Origin: Mycolicibacterium sediminis | Lineage (GTDB): Bacteria > Actinomycetota > Actinomycetes > Mycobacteriales > Mycobacteriaceae | DNA length: 64,000 nucleotides | NCBI RefSeq assembly: GCF_010731735.1 | Contig: NZ_AP022588.1 | Coordinates: 2,480,001-2,544,000, forward strand | Direction of reading: 5' to 3' | Position numbers and translations under genes: made by a program | In this document: positions 63,542-64,000 of the stretch, in pieces | How the letters are laid out: every line of letters starts with the position of its first letter | Position numbering within the stretch: position 1 is the stretch's first letter | Notes under the pieces: generated by a model | What the model was told of the DNA's origin: nothing | The model's input: only the letters and a program-made list of their open reading frames with translations | Database searches by the model: none

Positions 63542-64000
63542 CGCTGCCGCGGCGTCGACGAAGCGACGCACCGAGTCGGGCTGACCCGCGGGGTGCGTGT
63601 GCAGGTACGCGGCGTGCACCCGTCCGTGCACCGCACCGTCGCGGACCACCCGGTCGCCGACGCTGAACGCCCACGCAGGCTCGTAGTCCTGGGCGAAGTC
63701 GACTGCAGTGCGGTGGAATTCGTGCCCCGAGGCGCGACCACCCACCTCGTGCATCGACGAGTCGGCGACGGCCACCGCGTCGCGATACCCCAGCACCAGG
63801 CGTTCGGTGAAGTGCGCCCGGCCGGCCAGCACGCCGCACATCGGATGCCCGTCGAGTTCGTCGACCAGGTACGTGAGTCCGGCGCACTCGGCGTGGACGG
63901 GTCGCACGCCCGCGGCGGCGAGGTCGCGGATGCCGCGCCTCGCGGCCACGTTGGCGGACAACTCCGCCGGGTACTGCTCCGGGAAGCCGCCCGGCAGCAC
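63527..64000 (-). CDS. cobB: Cobyrinic acid a,c-diamide synthase, C-terminal part (truncated by window)
   Basis: Only the C-terminal 157 residues are in the window; the gene runs off the right edge. The glutamine-amidotransferase domain is visible: [20 protein letters not shown], the catalytic Cys in [14 protein letters not shown], and the His in [18 protein letters not shown]. It performs the a,c-diamidation upstream of CobQ. It is convergent with cobQ, with a 15-bp overlap of coding ends. Confidence 0.92.
   Translation of the reverse strand: MLPGGFPEQYPAELSANVAARRGIRDLAAAGVRPVHAECAGLTYLVDELDGHPMCGVLAGRAHFTERLVLGYRDAVAVADSSMHEVGGRASGHEFHRTAVDFAQDYEPAWAFSVGDRVVRDGAVHGRVHAAYLHTHPAGQPDSVRRFVDAAAASDET

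Overview
The window is high-GC actinobacterial DNA and almost certainly comes from a fast-growing Mycobacterium (Mycolicibacterium-type). The grounds are recognisable mycobacterial gene sets: an ESX-4 type VII secretion locus, a cutinase-like (Culp) cluster, the UPF0677 methyltransferase family, a 13E12-family HNH protein with a mycobacterial LexA box, and gene blocks matching Mycobacterium tuberculosis Rv0712-Rv0753c and Rv3465-Rv3444c. In M. tuberculosis those two blocks are far apart; here they are continuous. All identifications come from reading the sequence; no database search was run.

Layout. (1) 1-5440: the end of the formylglycine-generating enzyme gene, then the spc-type ribosomal operon rplN-rplX-rplE-rpsN-rpsH-rplF-rplR-rpsE-rpmD-rplO, closed by a strong intrinsic terminator. 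(2) 5536-10054: protease sppA and three tandem reverse-strand SAM methyltransferase paralogs. (3) 10360-13997: secY-adk-map, a MarR regulator and a DUF732 lipoprotein. (4) 14002-20987: a GAF histidine kinase/LuxR response-regulator pair, a HAD phosphatase, the valine-catabolic operon mmsA-fadE9-mmsB behind a palindromic operator, and a VOC protein. (5) 21049-31205: a GH16 glucanase, rmlBC, two LLM flavin oxidoreductases, a cyclic-nucleotide-domain kinase paired with a response regulator/thioredoxin-reductase-like fusion, an SRPBCC protein, and a flotillin/NfeD-like pair. (6) 31503-36230: infA-rpmJ-rpsM-rpsK-rpsD-rpoA-rplQ-truA. (7) 36237-40009: three cutinases, a DMT transporter and a CGNR regulator. 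(8) 40029-49451: the ESX-4 locus (eccB4, mycP4, eccD4, eccC4, a secretion-associated protein, esxU, esxT). (9) 49520-52970: accessory DNA with a 13E12/DUF222 HNH gene under a LexA box, an intact IS481-family element with a 15-bp target duplication, and an Imm5-like gene. (10) 52967-64000: a GAF regulator, an aldehyde dehydrogenase, an ethanolamine permease, eutB-eutC, glpK, cobF, cobQ and the 3' part of cobB.

How it fits together. Region 10 reads as one nutritional module. Ethanolamine is imported, cleaved by the B12-dependent lyase EutBC to acetaldehyde, and oxidised by the aldehyde dehydrogenase. Glycerol kinase could use the other half of phosphatidylethanolamine, and cobF/cobQ/cobB lie beside the B12-dependent enzyme. 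The least conventional locus is 25329-28562. There a soluble histidine kinase carries a cyclic-nucleotide-binding-like domain, and its neighbour is a receiver domain fused to a thioredoxin-reductase-like flavoprotein that lacks the CxxC redox pair. No tRNA, rRNA or CRISPR array was found.
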